Origin: Bdellovibrio bacteriovorus
GTDB lineage: Bacteria; Bdellovibrionota; Bdellovibrionia; Bdellovibrionales; Bdellovibrionaceae
Length of the DNA stretch: 64,000 bases
Direction of reading: 5' to 3'
Assembly: GCF_002208115.1 (NCBI RefSeq)
Contig: NZ_CP020946.1
Coordinates: 496,001-560,000 of the forward strand
The first letter of the stretch is position 1. Each line of letters starts with the position of its first letter. The notes beneath the pieces were generated by a model. The model was given only the letters and a program-made list of their open reading frames with translations, ran no database searches and had not been told where the DNA came from. The position numbers were made by a program, and so were the translations under genes. This document shows, in pieces, positions 25,854 through 33,577 of this stretch.

Positions 25854-26085
25854 ATTTGATTTTTCCAAAGCCAAGAAAAAGAAGCCTTTGAAAGACATCA
25901 AGGTGCTTAAGACCATTCGTTTGGATCCTGAGGTGCTGGAGTGGCTTGAAATTGAAGCTGAAAAGCAGGGGATGGGTTATCAGACATATTTGAACTGGTA
26001 TTTGAGAAATGCCATGTCCAATAGAAGTTCGATTGAAGAGCGCATTGCGAAACTGGAAAAGGCTGTTTTTCCCAAGAAGGCTTAA
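25843..26085 (+). CDS. brnA: BrnA-like antitoxin
   Basis: An 80-residue protein. It starts KSEFDFSKAKKKKPL, the typical BrnA opening, and continues KTIRLDPEVLEWLEIEAEKQG-type ribbon-helix-helix and GYQTYLNWYLRNAM, the BrnA dimer/DNA-binding signature. The C-terminal coil (SIEERIAKLEKAVF) is longer than in many relatives. BrnA normally neutralises BrnT and represses the pair's promoter. Here the reading frame is intact while the toxin is broken, so it is an orphan antitoxin, possibly kept as a regulator or as protection against related toxins. A terminator follows. Confidence 0.82.
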   Translation: MKSEFDFSKAKKKKPLKDIKVLKTIRLDPEVLEWLEIEAEKQGMGYQTYLNWYLRNAMSNRSSIEERIAKLEKAVFPKKA

Positions 26086-26094
26086 CAAATAAAA

Positions 26095-26125
26095 AAGGCG
26101 CCTATGTGGCGCCTTCTTCTTTTTC
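26095..26125 (+). terminator. Terminator after the brnA-like gene
   Basis: AAGGCGCC (26095-26102) pairs with GGCGCCTT (26108-26115) across TATGT, then TCTTCTTTTTC. It covers the last bases of the convergent lspA gene and probably also stops its transcript through the A-rich side. Confidence 0.8.
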
Positions 26126-26611
26126 TTTATTCTTTTTATTTTCCAGGAACATCAACAGCAGCAGCAGTGCGACACCGCCCACGATCGCCATGTCGGCGAT
26201 GTTGAAGGCTGGCCAGCTCCAACGGTTGTACAGATGGAAATCCAGGAAGTCGATCACGTAGCGGAAGCGCACGCGGTCGATGTAGTTCCCGATAGCACCA
26301 CCAAAGATGCTGGATAGAGCGATGATTTGTTTTGTGTCGTCATCTTTCACTCCACGCAGGATACCCAGAATGATCAGCAACGCGATCGGCGGCATGGACA
26401 GGAAGAAGATCTCACGGAAAGAGGGATGGCTTTCAGCCAGGAATCCAAACGCCGCACCGAAGTTTCTAACATAAGTCAGATTGAAGAAGTTCGGAATCAC
26501 GATAACGGATTCGCCCAGATGGAAGTGCGTGTGAACGTACACTTTCACCAATTGGTCCAAGGCCACCAGAAGGCCGGAAATAAGCACTAACCAGATATAT
26601 TTTTTCTTCAT
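26102..26611 (-). CDS. lspA: Lipoprotein signal peptidase (signal peptidase II)
   Basis: Inner-membrane aspartyl protease of 169 residues that cuts the signal peptide from diacylglyceryl-modified prolipoproteins. Four membrane helices are visible. Conserved boxes: DQLVKVYV, RNFGAAFGFL, GGAIGNYIDRVRFRYVIDF (first catalytic Asp) and PAFNIADMAIVGG (second catalytic Asp). The Lys/Glu-rich tail after the last helix is cytoplasmic. The many lipoproteins in this window are its expected substrates. Confidence 0.96.
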   Translation of the reverse strand: MKKKYIWLVLISGLLVALDQLVKVYVHTHFHLGESVIVIPNFFNLTYVRNFGAAFGFLAESHPSFREIFFLSMPPIALLIILGILRGVKDDDTKQIIALSSIFGGAIGNYIDRVRFRYVIDFLDFHLYNRWSWPAFNIADMAIVGGVALLLLLMFLENKKNKEKEEGAT

Positions 26612-26668
26612 GCGGGGGAGTATAGCCTAGTTTAAATAAGATATTAAATGATTTCGTTGGGATATGGC

Positions 26669-27274
26669 TTACTTCAGAAGGCCCTTGGAGCGGCTGTAGC
26701 CGATCTTGATCAGCATTCTGAGGGCTTCCAGATCCGAGCTCAGGTTGAACTCGTCTTTGACTTCCTGAATCATGGCTTTGGAGCCACAATCAAGCATATC
26801 CAGGGTTTCCGGGGCGCGGGAGGTCGTCGTCAAAGTCTTTTCTGTGTAGGAAACCTGAGTCTGCGTTGCCGGTGCCGGAGGCATCGTCATCACCGGCTGA
26901 ACCGGTGGCAGCACCTGCTGCTGCATCTGAGGGACGTGCTGAACTTGATGAACCGGCTGTTGCGGAGCCATCATTGGTTGTGCCTGAACTGCGGCGGCGG
27001 CAGCGGCTTGTACGACAACAGAACTAGCCTGAGGTGCGCGATCCAATTCGCCCATCATTCCGGCCAGGCTTTTCAGCTCGTTTTTGAAGTTCTGAATGCT
27101 GGGTCTTTCCAGAGAATGTTCACCATCACGGGTGGCCTTCAGATACAGGCTGACCAGAATGTCCGGAGTTGTTGCCATTTCCTTGATAGAGCTGTTCTGC
27201 ACCATAAGCCATTGATAGGCTTTGAGCATCGTCTCTTTCGTGTAAGCCTGTGGCGGCAACGGATTCATGGTCAT
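26669..27274 (-). CDS. Gln/Pro-rich protein with conserved-looking ends, unknown
   Basis: A 201-residue cytoplasmic-looking protein without signal peptide. Residues 1-78 are helical (TKETMLKAYQWLMVQNSSI); 80-150 form a low-complexity Ala/Gln/Pro/Met stretch (VQAQPMMAPQQPVHQVQHV); 155-201 are again helical (MIQEVKDEFNLSSDLEALRM followed by LIKIGYSRSKGLL), resembling a ribbon-helix-helix-like or docking module. I do not recognise it. A regulatory scaffold is possible. GGAGA upstream supports the start at 27274; it lies downstream of nothing obvious and is probably monocistronic. Confidence 0.7.
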   Translation of the reverse strand: MTMNPLPPQAYTKETMLKAYQWLMVQNSSIKEMATTPDILVSLYLKATRDGEHSLERPSIQNFKNELKSLAGMMGELDRAPQASSVVVQAAAAAAVQAQPMMAPQQPVHQVQHVPQMQQQVLPPVQPVMTMPPAPATQTQVSYTEKTLTTTSRAPETLDMLDCGSKAMIQEVKDEFNLSSDLEALRMLIKIGYSRSKGLLK

Positions 27275-27404
27275 TAACTAAAAATCTCCGGGAGTGAGGG
27301 ACTGAAACTACAGAGTTCGTAAGATCGAGTCAATGCAGAGACCTCACTATTTAAAACAATTCAATGCCTAAAAAATATGCATCTCTAGATAGGGGGGATT
27401 TAAG

Positions 27405-27530
27405 GTGATTACAAAACTAGAGGCGACGCAGAAAGGGCTGTTTTATGAAAAACTTTTTCTTGATTTGGCGGAAGAGCTTTTGTTGGTGACTCCCGAAAAC
27501 CCTGTCGTTCCGGGAGTTCCAGGCCACTAA
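27405..27530 (+). CDS. Possible 41-residue small protein
   Basis: An open frame from GTG at 27405 to TAA at 27530 in an otherwise empty gap. AGGGGGG sits 7 bases before the start, a strong ribosome site. The product would begin MITKLEATQKGLFYEKLFLD, form an amphipathic helix and end in a Pro-rich tail (PENPVVPGVPGH). No signal peptide and no recognised family. The ribosome site is the main support; it could be a chance frame. Confidence 0.4.
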   Translation: MITKLEATQKGLFYEKLFLDLAEELLLVTPENPVVPGVPGH

Positions 27531-27535
27531 GGCCA

Positions 27536-28327
27536 TTAAGTATTTTCGTTTTTCTTCCAGTATCCGGTGGCTTTCACCCATTCCGGATTTGCACCACGAA
27601 CGGTTTCAACAAGCTCTTTGAGCTCTTTGGATGTTTGCAGCTCGGTGGCGATCCAGCAGAAATAATCACCATGTGGAAGCTTCGCTTTCAGCACAGTTTC
27701 TTTCAGTTTTACCGCTGTTCCCGGTGGGTTGTTTTCACGCAAAACCCAGTGAGTTGCCACATGGGCCTTGGATTCAAATTCGCGTTTTTCGGATTCATTT
27801 CCGATCTCAACAACCACCACGGCTTCAGCGCCAGCGGGCAGTTCGCTTAAACGGCGGGCAAATGACGGAATCGCGCACTCATCACCGATCAGCAGATACC
27901 AGTCAAAGTCATAAGGCACGACCGTGGAACCGCGCGGTCCGCCGACGCCCAGATAGCTTCCCACCTGGGCTGCGCGAGCCCAGTTCGCCGCAGGCCCTTC
28001 TTCGTGCAGGAAAAATTCCAGATCAAGTTCTTTGGCGGCATTGTCAAAACGGCGTGGAGTGTAATCCCGCATGATCGGTTTTTCACCTTCCGGGAAGACC
28101 GGTCCTTGCGGGCCAAGCTCTGGAATCACCGGCATTATTTCGCCGGGCTTCGGGAAGAAGACTTTGACGTGATCATCCGGGGATGCGCTGTAAAAATCAG
28201 CGAGGTCTTCGCCGGTCAAAGTGATGCGTTTCATGCGTGGGGAAATATCAGTGATGGATTTGACCTGCAGCAGTCGGAACTTAAGATTGTGGCGAACTGA
28301 CTGAGGTTGTCTGTATGTGTTTTCCAT
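27536..28327 (-). CDS. Siderophore-interacting protein (flavin ferric reductase family)
   Basis: Cytoplasmic FAD enzyme of 263 residues that reduces ferric iron held by siderophores. Family marks: SPRMKRITLTGEDLADF, FAD-binding MRDYTPRRFD (RxYTxR), GGPRGSTVVPYDFDWYLLIGDE-type loop before the NAD(P)H domain, PSFARRLSEL and a C-terminal VKATGYWKKN, where SIP proteins end GYW+. I start at the ATG at 28327; the GGAGG 8 bases upstream overlaps a TTG that could extend the frame by five residues. A Fur-like palindrome overlaps its -10 box. Confidence 0.9.
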   Translation of the reverse strand: MENTYRQPQSVRHNLKFRLLQVKSITDISPRMKRITLTGEDLADFYSASPDDHVKVFFPKPGEIMPVIPELGPQGPVFPEGEKPIMRDYTPRRFDNAAKELDLEFFLHEEGPAANWARAAQVGSYLGVGGPRGSTVVPYDFDWYLLIGDECAIPSFARRLSELPAGAEAVVVVEIGNESEKREFESKAHVATHWVLRENNPPGTAVKLKETVLKAKLPHGDYFCWIATELQTSKELKELVETVRGANPEWVKATGYWKKNENT

Positions 28328-28397
28328 TCGAGGAACCTCCAATATCTTTAGATCTAGGAGGCGGGTTGATTTGGTGCAACCGCTTTTCGTTCAGCTC

Positions 28398-28419
28398 GAT
28401 TATATGAATTCACATTATC
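28398..28419 (-). promoter_or_regulatory. Fur-like palindrome over the -10 box of the SIP gene
   Basis: A 22-base AT-rich palindrome, symmetric at 18 of 22 positions around GAATTC, with GATAAT/ATAATC at its two ends (minus strand). TATAAT, a perfect -10 box, lies inside it (28399-28404), about 70 bases from the start codon. The gene is an iron reductase, so repression by Fur is a natural reading, but the match to the Fur consensus is partial. Confidence 0.4.
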
Positions 28420-28458
28420 ATCGCGTTTGCGATTTGAAAGTTCGGAGTGCTAACGAAG

Positions 28459-28480
28459 AAGGCCGGGATGTCCCGGCCTT
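28459..28480 (-). terminator. Terminator after the sigma-54 regulator gene
   Basis: AAGGCCGGGA (28459-28468) pairs with TCCCGGCCTT (28471-28480), 4 bases past the stop at 28484. The T-run on the minus strand is short (TTCTTC), so termination may be partial. Confidence 0.7.
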
Positions 28481-28483
28481 TTC

Positions 28484-30007
28484 TTAGTTCGAATAGTCTT
28501 TGGCGATGATGCCGTACTTTTCGATTTTTCTGAGAAGAGTCTTCTTTGGAATGTTCGCATGCAATGCTGTCTGATTGATGCGGCCGCGGAAGGTTTTCAG
28601 AGCCTTGATGATAAATTCTTTTTCGAAGGCTTCTTTCTGGGCGTTGAAATCCAGATTTTCGCCAGAGTAAGCGATCATCTCGCCGTCGTCTTCGTCCAGG
28701 TCCATGCCGCCGACATCGCCGTCTTCGTCATCACCCAAAGAAGCGTGAGCCTGAATTGCAGAGCTGATGCCCGCAGAAGCCACGTTCTGAGCGGTTTCCT
28801 GAACCGGAGGAACGTCGATCAGGTTTGTGCCTGTCGCGATCAACAAAGCTTCCGGCAAAGAGGCGATCGTGATCACATTGGACATTTCCAGAACGAAAGC
28901 GTGTTCGATCACGTTTTCGAGCTCACGGATGTTTCCTGGCCAGCTGTGTTTTTTCAAAACAGCCATGGCATCCGGCGCGATGCCAGTGATGCGTTTGCCA
29001 TGGGCCTGGTTGAACTTGCGGATAAAGATGTTCACCATGTGTTCCATGTCGTCTTTGCGTTCAGCCAAAGCCGGCAGGAATATAGGTACAACGTTCAGGC
29101 GATAGAACAGGTCCTCACGGAAAGTGCCGGCTTTGATCATGTCCTCCAAAGGACGGTTGGTCGCAGCGATAATACGCACGTTCGTTGGGAATTCACGGTT
29201 GGAACCCACTGGAGTGAACAGTTTTTCCTGAAGCACACGCAGGATCTTCACCTGCATCAGCTGAGGCATGTCGCCCACTTCATCCAGGAACAGAGTGCCG
29301 CCTTCAGCAAACTGGAATTTACCAATCTTGCGCTGATCAGCACCGGTGAAAGAGCCTTTTTCGTGACCGAACAATTCGGATTCAAACAGATTTTCCGGGA
29401 TAGCAGAACAGTTGATTGCCACGAATTTTTCGTCTTTGCGGGCCGAGTTGAAGTGGATGGCTTTCGCCACCAGTTCTTTACCCGTACCGGAAGCACCACG
29501 GATCAGAACCGGGGTTTCCACTTTCGCCAGACGATGGATGATGTTGAACACCTTCTGCATCTGGGAGGTATGACCGATGATTTTGCGGCCTTCTTCCACC
29601 ATCACGGGGGCAGAGGCGGCGATATTGGAAATCAGATTATGGGCGTTAACGGCTTTGTCGATCAAAGCCAGCAGGTCATCACCCGCCACTGGTTTTTGCA
29701 GATAGTTGTAAGCGCCGTCTTTGACTGCCTGAATGGCAGATTCAAAGGTCGCGTGGGCGGTCATGATGATAACGATGATGCCTGGATCGAATTCTTTGAT
29801 CTGGCGAAGGGCTTCAAGGCCGTTCATGCGAGGCATGTCGACATCAAGCAGAACAAGGTCGTATTTCTTGTCGCCGTTTTTCACTTTCTCCATGGCATTC
29901 ACGCCGTCGAAAGCTTCATCAACTTCGAAGCGCTGAGTAACCGCAAGTGCGGACTTTACCGAAAGTCTTAAGCCCTGATCATCGTCTACAACCAAAACCT
30001 TAAGCAT
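28484..30007 (-). CDS. NtrC-family sigma-54-dependent response regulator
   Basis: A 507-residue regulator. Receiver at 1-120 (VVDDDQGLR, phospho-Asp in LVLLDVDMPRMNG, Lys in LQKPVAGD); AAA+ domain about 145-390 with Walker A GASGTGKELVAKAIH, sigma-54 contact loop ESELFGHEKGSFTGADQ (GSFTGA in place of GAFTGA), Walker B GGTLFLDEVGDMP and the arginine-finger region; a strongly acidic linker (about 425-455, DLDEDDGE); and a Fis-type helix-turn-helix (INQTALHANIPKKTLLRKI) at the end. It should activate sigma-54 promoters when phosphorylated by the CHASE2 kinase, whose gene overlaps its start by 8 bases. Confidence 0.93.
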   Translation of the reverse strand: MLKVLVVDDDQGLRLSVKSALAVTQRFEVDEAFDGVNAMEKVKNGDKKYDLVLLDVDMPRMNGLEALRQIKEFDPGIIVIIMTAHATFESAIQAVKDGAYNYLQKPVAGDDLLALIDKAVNAHNLISNIAASAPVMVEEGRKIIGHTSQMQKVFNIIHRLAKVETPVLIRGASGTGKELVAKAIHFNSARKDEKFVAINCSAIPENLFESELFGHEKGSFTGADQRKIGKFQFAEGGTLFLDEVGDMPQLMQVKILRVLQEKLFTPVGSNREFPTNVRIIAATNRPLEDMIKAGTFREDLFYRLNVVPIFLPALAERKDDMEHMVNIFIRKFNQAHGKRITGIAPDAMAVLKKHSWPGNIRELENVIEHAFVLEMSNVITIASLPEALLIATGTNLIDVPPVQETAQNVASAGISSAIQAHASLGDDEDGDVGGMDLDEDDGEMIAYSGENLDFNAQKEAFEKEFIIKALKTFRGRINQTALHANIPKKTLLRKIEKYGIIAKDYSN

Positions 30008-31880
30008 GAGTGCCCCCTTGTTCGATGGGTAGTTCTACCGTAAATGTGGAACCATTACCATGGGAAGATTCTACAAAAATGTTTCCCTGATGTAATTCCG
30101 TGAAGTATTTCGCCAGATACAGGCCCAACCCTGAACCCTTGATAGGGGAGGATTTGACGTTTTTCGATCTGAAGAACTTCATAAAGATATTCTGCAATTC
30201 ATCCTGCGGGATGCCCGGGCCCTGATCGGCCACCTGAACGATCACCTTAGAGGGTGTTTCCTCGCTGCTGACCATGATTTTCGTGTCTTCCGGGCTGTAT
30301 TTGATGGCGTTTTCCACCAGGTTCGAGAACACCTGTTTCATCAGCTCCGGGTCGACTTGAACCGGGAACATGGGTTCCAGTTCCGACACGATTTGAATGC
30401 GTTTCACCTTGGCCAGGAACTCGTGCTTGCGGATAACCTCTTGTAAAAGGTTATTGATGTCCTTGCTTTGCATGTTCAACTGCACGCCCTGACTTTCAAT
30501 TTTACCGTAGCTTAAGATGGCATTGATGAATTTCAATAGATCATCAGAGGAATGTTTGATCGTGTCCACGGCCTCGCGCTGCTGGTTGCTCAGTGCGACC
30601 GAGTCGGTCAGGATCACATCGGTCATGCCCTGAATGCGCGCAATTGGCGTTTTCAAGTCATGGGACATCATGGAAATGAAGTTGGTTTTAAGCTCTTCCA
30701 CCTGGCTGAGCAGTTTATTCTTCTGATAGTACTCCCAGCTACGGCGGTTTTCCACGATCAGGCGGTAAGGGATAAAGAAGTAATAACACAGGAAGATTGT
30801 CAGCAACGGTGCCGCCATTGGCAGCCACAATCCGAAGCCCCAGTAAGCGCCCGCACATAGAATCACAAACCCCAAGAGTGTCGCGCCCAGAACAATCAGG
30901 CCGCGGGTGGGTTTCATCGTCAGCACCACTTGTGTGGTCAAAACCGACGCAATCAGAATAAACAGCCAGCTTAGGTAGCCGGAAACTTTCACCGGGCCCG
31001 AGTTTTTGATCAATGTGTCGATGACATTGGCCTGCATCTCGATGCGGGTCATGGCGGTCACTTCTCGGCTGAACGGAGTCATGATGTATTCAGCTTCATT
31101 CAAGCCCAGATCCGTTCCGATCAGGACGATTTTATCTTTAAAACGGGAAGGGTTCACTTCGCCTTTAAGAATAGCTTCAAAGGAAGTTGCCGGGTAAGAG
31201 CGCGCCGGATGGAAATCGATGTACGCCTGGTCAGTGCCATAGAAATCAAACTGACCCCGGATGCTGTCCACTTGCATGGCCTGAGGATTCACCAGACTTG
31301 CCAATCGCACCGGCAGCATAGGGCGGTCCTGATAAGTCAGAATCATACGACGGGTGACACCGTCTTTGGCAAAGTTCACCAGATCGGTTGTCTTGGGTGC
31401 AGGAGAAATCGAGACCTGTTCCAGAGGCTCTTGCAGGAACATCTGGTTTTCTTCACCCTTCATGGGCGTCGTGCGACCGGCGACAAAAACATGCGGAGAA
31501 GCAACAATGGCTGATTCCCAGGCATTCTTTTCGTCAATTGTTCCTGGAACCTCATCAAAGGCAAAATCATAGGCAATGGCTTTGGCGCCGCTGTCATTCA
31601 GGGCCTTCAACAGAGCAATCTGTTCCGGGGCGGAAGGATAACCTTTATAGAACTGAACAGTCTGTGGAGTGATATAGATCAGCTCGACGTTGCCGGAAGT
31701 GGAATTGAGGATTTTTGTGCGAACCCGCAGATCGTAAAGATAGGACTCAAGATAATCCAGGTTGGTTTGGCCGATGAAAAAAGAAATCCCCACTGCGAAC
31801 AACATTCGCAGCGCAAGTGCTTGGTAGGAGCGTCTTTTGGAGGCTCCGGATTTCTCTTCAAGGGAGGGAGGAAGAGTCAT
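30000..31880 (-). CDS. CHASE2-domain sensor histidine kinase
   Basis: A 626-residue membrane kinase. One helix (about 22-40), a periplasmic CHASE2 domain about 41-290 (YDLRVRTKI, IAYDFAFDEVPGTIDE, FKDKIVLIGTDLGLNE), three helices about 300-375, then HisKA with phospho-His in MMSHDLKTPIARIQG, and HATPase with N-box LVENAIKYSPED, G1 ADQGPGIP and G2 GSGLGLYLAKYF. All boxes look active. CHASE2 senses unknown extracytoplasmic signals. It starts 32 bases after a 38-residue peptide gene and overlaps the regulator gene, so it probably belongs to the radical-SAM/peptide transcript. Confidence 0.93.
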   Translation of the reverse strand: MTLPPSLEEKSGASKRRSYQALALRMLFAVGISFFIGQTNLDYLESYLYDLRVRTKILNSTSGNVELIYITPQTVQFYKGYPSAPEQIALLKALNDSGAKAIAYDFAFDEVPGTIDEKNAWESAIVASPHVFVAGRTTPMKGEENQMFLQEPLEQVSISPAPKTTDLVNFAKDGVTRRMILTYQDRPMLPVRLASLVNPQAMQVDSIRGQFDFYGTDQAYIDFHPARSYPATSFEAILKGEVNPSRFKDKIVLIGTDLGLNEAEYIMTPFSREVTAMTRIEMQANVIDTLIKNSGPVKVSGYLSWLFILIASVLTTQVVLTMKPTRGLIVLGATLLGFVILCAGAYWGFGLWLPMAAPLLTIFLCYYFFIPYRLIVENRRSWEYYQKNKLLSQVEELKTNFISMMSHDLKTPIARIQGMTDVILTDSVALSNQQREAVDTIKHSSDDLLKFINAILSYGKIESQGVQLNMQSKDINNLLQEVIRKHEFLAKVKRIQIVSELEPMFPVQVDPELMKQVFSNLVENAIKYSPEDTKIMVSSEETPSKVIVQVADQGPGIPQDELQNIFMKFFRSKNVKSSPIKGSGLGLYLAKYFTELHQGNIFVESSHGNGSTFTVELPIEQGGTHA

Positions 31881-31912
31881 ACAACCTGTCTTTAAAGTTT
31901 AATCAATTCTGA

Positions 31913-32029
31913 TTAGCGAACCGGGATGCAGCCTTCGCCAGTACCGCCGCCAGGACCGGCCAGCTTGGTAGTGGATGAAGGTTTGGGCTTCAGAGGTTTG
32001 ATTTTTTTGATATGTGTTTGCTGTGTCAT
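31913..32029 (-). CDS. 38-residue Gly-rich peptide, candidate RiPP precursor
   Basis: A short gene starting 8 bases after the radical SAM stop, with AGAGGA 4 bases ahead of its ATG. The product has a Lys/Pro-rich leader-like half (residues 1-22, including KKIKPLKPKP) and a Gly-rich end (LAGPGGGTGEGCIPVR, residues 23-38) with a single Cys at 34. It has no signal peptide, no hydrophobic helix and no aromatic residue. Short basic leader plus Gly/Cys core next to a SPASM enzyme is the usual form of a RiPP precursor, in which the Cys thiol could be joined to a backbone or side-chain carbon. Family not recognised; modification is inferred. Confidence 0.7.
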   Translation of the reverse strand: MTQQTHIKKIKPLKPKPSSTTKLAGPGGGTGEGCIPVR

Positions 32030-32037
32030 AGTTTCCT

Positions 32038-33354
32038 CTAGCAGGTGGCCCTGCTTAATTTATAGTACATAAAAGTGGTTCCAATCAAGCTGCGCGTGCG
32101 GAAGCAGAACTGACCGTCCTTTTGGTGCTTGCTGCCCGTGCCTTTCTTGTGGATGAACATGCAGCCGCCACCGCATAGGAACCGCGCCCAGCAGCTTTGG
32201 CAGTTGTTTTTTTCAATCAATGGCGCCTGTTCGGCCTCCATGCGGGCAAAGTCAACGTCTGTGCCTTGTCCGACTTTTTCTTCCTGATTTCCCACTTCCC
32301 AAGGGCAAGTGAACAGGTTGTTTTTGGCATCCATCATCAGGAAGGATTTACCAGAGCCGCAGAAGTTTTCCGTCTGCTGCTGATTGTCCAGTGCGTTGAA
32401 GTACTGGTCGAAGATGCCCACTTTACGAAGCTCTTCCTCGCCGCCGGCTTTGAAGGCCATTTCAGCGATCTGATTCATCTGATCGACGAACAGCTTGTTG
32501 CTGGCATCGTCATTTTCTTCCACTGAGTAAGTGAACTCATAGCGGTCCGCATTCAGGGTTTTGTAAAACTCGTAAGCTTTTACCAGCTCCAGGTTTTCAC
32601 GGTTGAAAACGCCGTGCAAAGTCAAACGACCCAGGGATTCGCGAACGGCAGCAAGCTGTTTCAGACCTTCAACAACCAACGAAGTGCTGCCGCGACCGTC
32701 TTTGGAAGGGCGGGCCTTGTCGTTGGTTTCTGCCGGGCCGTCCAGGCTGACGGTGACATTGGTTTTCAATGAAGTCAGAACTTTCAAAGTTCTTTCGTTG
32801 ATCAAAGTGCCGTTGGTCACAATCGAAAAAGACGCATGAATGTTCTGGCCTGCAGTCATCAGGCGAACATAGTTGCCGATTTCCTGAATGCCGTCCGGGT
32901 AAAGCAACGGTTCGCCGCCCAGGAACGTGATGTTGAATCTGCCACCTGCAGGAACACGCTCCAGGAAGAACTTCAACTGCGGCAAAGTTTTTTCAACGTT
33001 GATTTTGGTTTGAGCGGAACCATAAGTTCCGTCACCACCGGCTGCACAGTAAGTGCATTTCAAGTTGCAGATCTGGGTCACGTTGATAGTCAGGCTGCGA
33101 ATGCCCACAGAAAGGCGGCCGGATTTAACGTCAGGGCTGTTTTCCAGCTCCCAGTTTTTCAGCGCCACGGCGGCGTCGTCAGCCCCCAAGGATTCCTGAC
33201 TCATCTGGTTCCAGGTGTCTTCAGAAATCTCGGCGATTTCAAGATTGCGGGCATGGAAAGCCAGGGGAGCTCCTTGGTTCCATTTGAATGCCACAATGTC
33301 TTTAAATCGTCTTTGTTCCATAGTCAGTCCAAGGTATTGCAATAAGCGTTCCAT
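32038..33354 (-). CDS. Radical SAM/SPASM peptide-maturase-like protein
   Basis: From the ATG at 33354 the product has 438 residues; an ATG at 33321 is a reasonable alternative with a GGA 6 bases upstream. Residues about 10-80 could be the peptide-recognition region (VAFKWNQGAPLAFHARN). The radical SAM 4Fe-4S site is CNLKCTYC (Cys96, 100, 103), followed by FLGGEPLLYPD and VTVSLDGPAE. The C-terminal third carries SPASM cysteines: FCGSGKS, FTCPWE, NNCQSCWARFLCGGGCMF and FCFRTR, enough for two auxiliary clusters. SPASM enzymes commonly modify short peptides; the peptide gene directly follows. Sulfatase-maturase activity is an alternative, but no sulfatase is nearby. Confidence 0.9.
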   Translation of the reverse strand: MERLLQYLGLTMEQRRFKDIVAFKWNQGAPLAFHARNLEIAEISEDTWNQMSQESLGADDAAVALKNWELENSPDVKSGRLSVGIRSLTINVTQICNLKCTYCAAGGDGTYGSAQTKINVEKTLPQLKFFLERVPAGGRFNITFLGGEPLLYPDGIQEIGNYVRLMTAGQNIHASFSIVTNGTLINERTLKVLTSLKTNVTVSLDGPAETNDKARPSKDGRGSTSLVVEGLKQLAAVRESLGRLTLHGVFNRENLELVKAYEFYKTLNADRYEFTYSVEENDDASNKLFVDQMNQIAEMAFKAGGEEELRKVGIFDQYFNALDNQQQTENFCGSGKSFLMMDAKNNLFTCPWEVGNQEEKVGQGTDVDFARMEAEQAPLIEKNNCQSCWARFLCGGGCMFIHKKGTGSKHQKDGQFCFRTRSLIGTTFMYYKLSRATC

Positions 33355-33577
33355 AATGAGACACGGCAAGCCTCTGACATAATTAAGTAAAATCAATTAC
33401 TTAGGAATACATGCGGTGGTGTTTTTTTGGCCTCTTTGAGGGGGGCTGGGAGCAAAAGGAAACTATTTCAGGGGGTGTCTAAAAGGTCCCTAGGTTCCGG
33501 GGCGGTGGCAAAGATGAGGAAACTCGTAAAGCAGGAAGTCTTTGTCGATTCATTCTAAAAAAAAGTCCCGGATTGGT

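Noticed and set aside
28559-29971. 470-codon open frame opposite the sigma-54 regulator gene
   Set aside because: The minus strand encodes complete receiver, AAA+ and Fis domains; the plus-strand product has no recognisable motif.
32038-33354. Sulfatase-maturase reading of the SPASM protein
   Set aside because: No sulfatase gene is nearby, whereas a short Cys-bearing peptide gene lies 8 bases downstream.
33421-33577. Possible riboswitch (for example c-di-GMP type) upstream of the radical SAM gene
   Set aside because: I looked for the conserved core and paired stems on both strands and found only short hairpins; no class fits.
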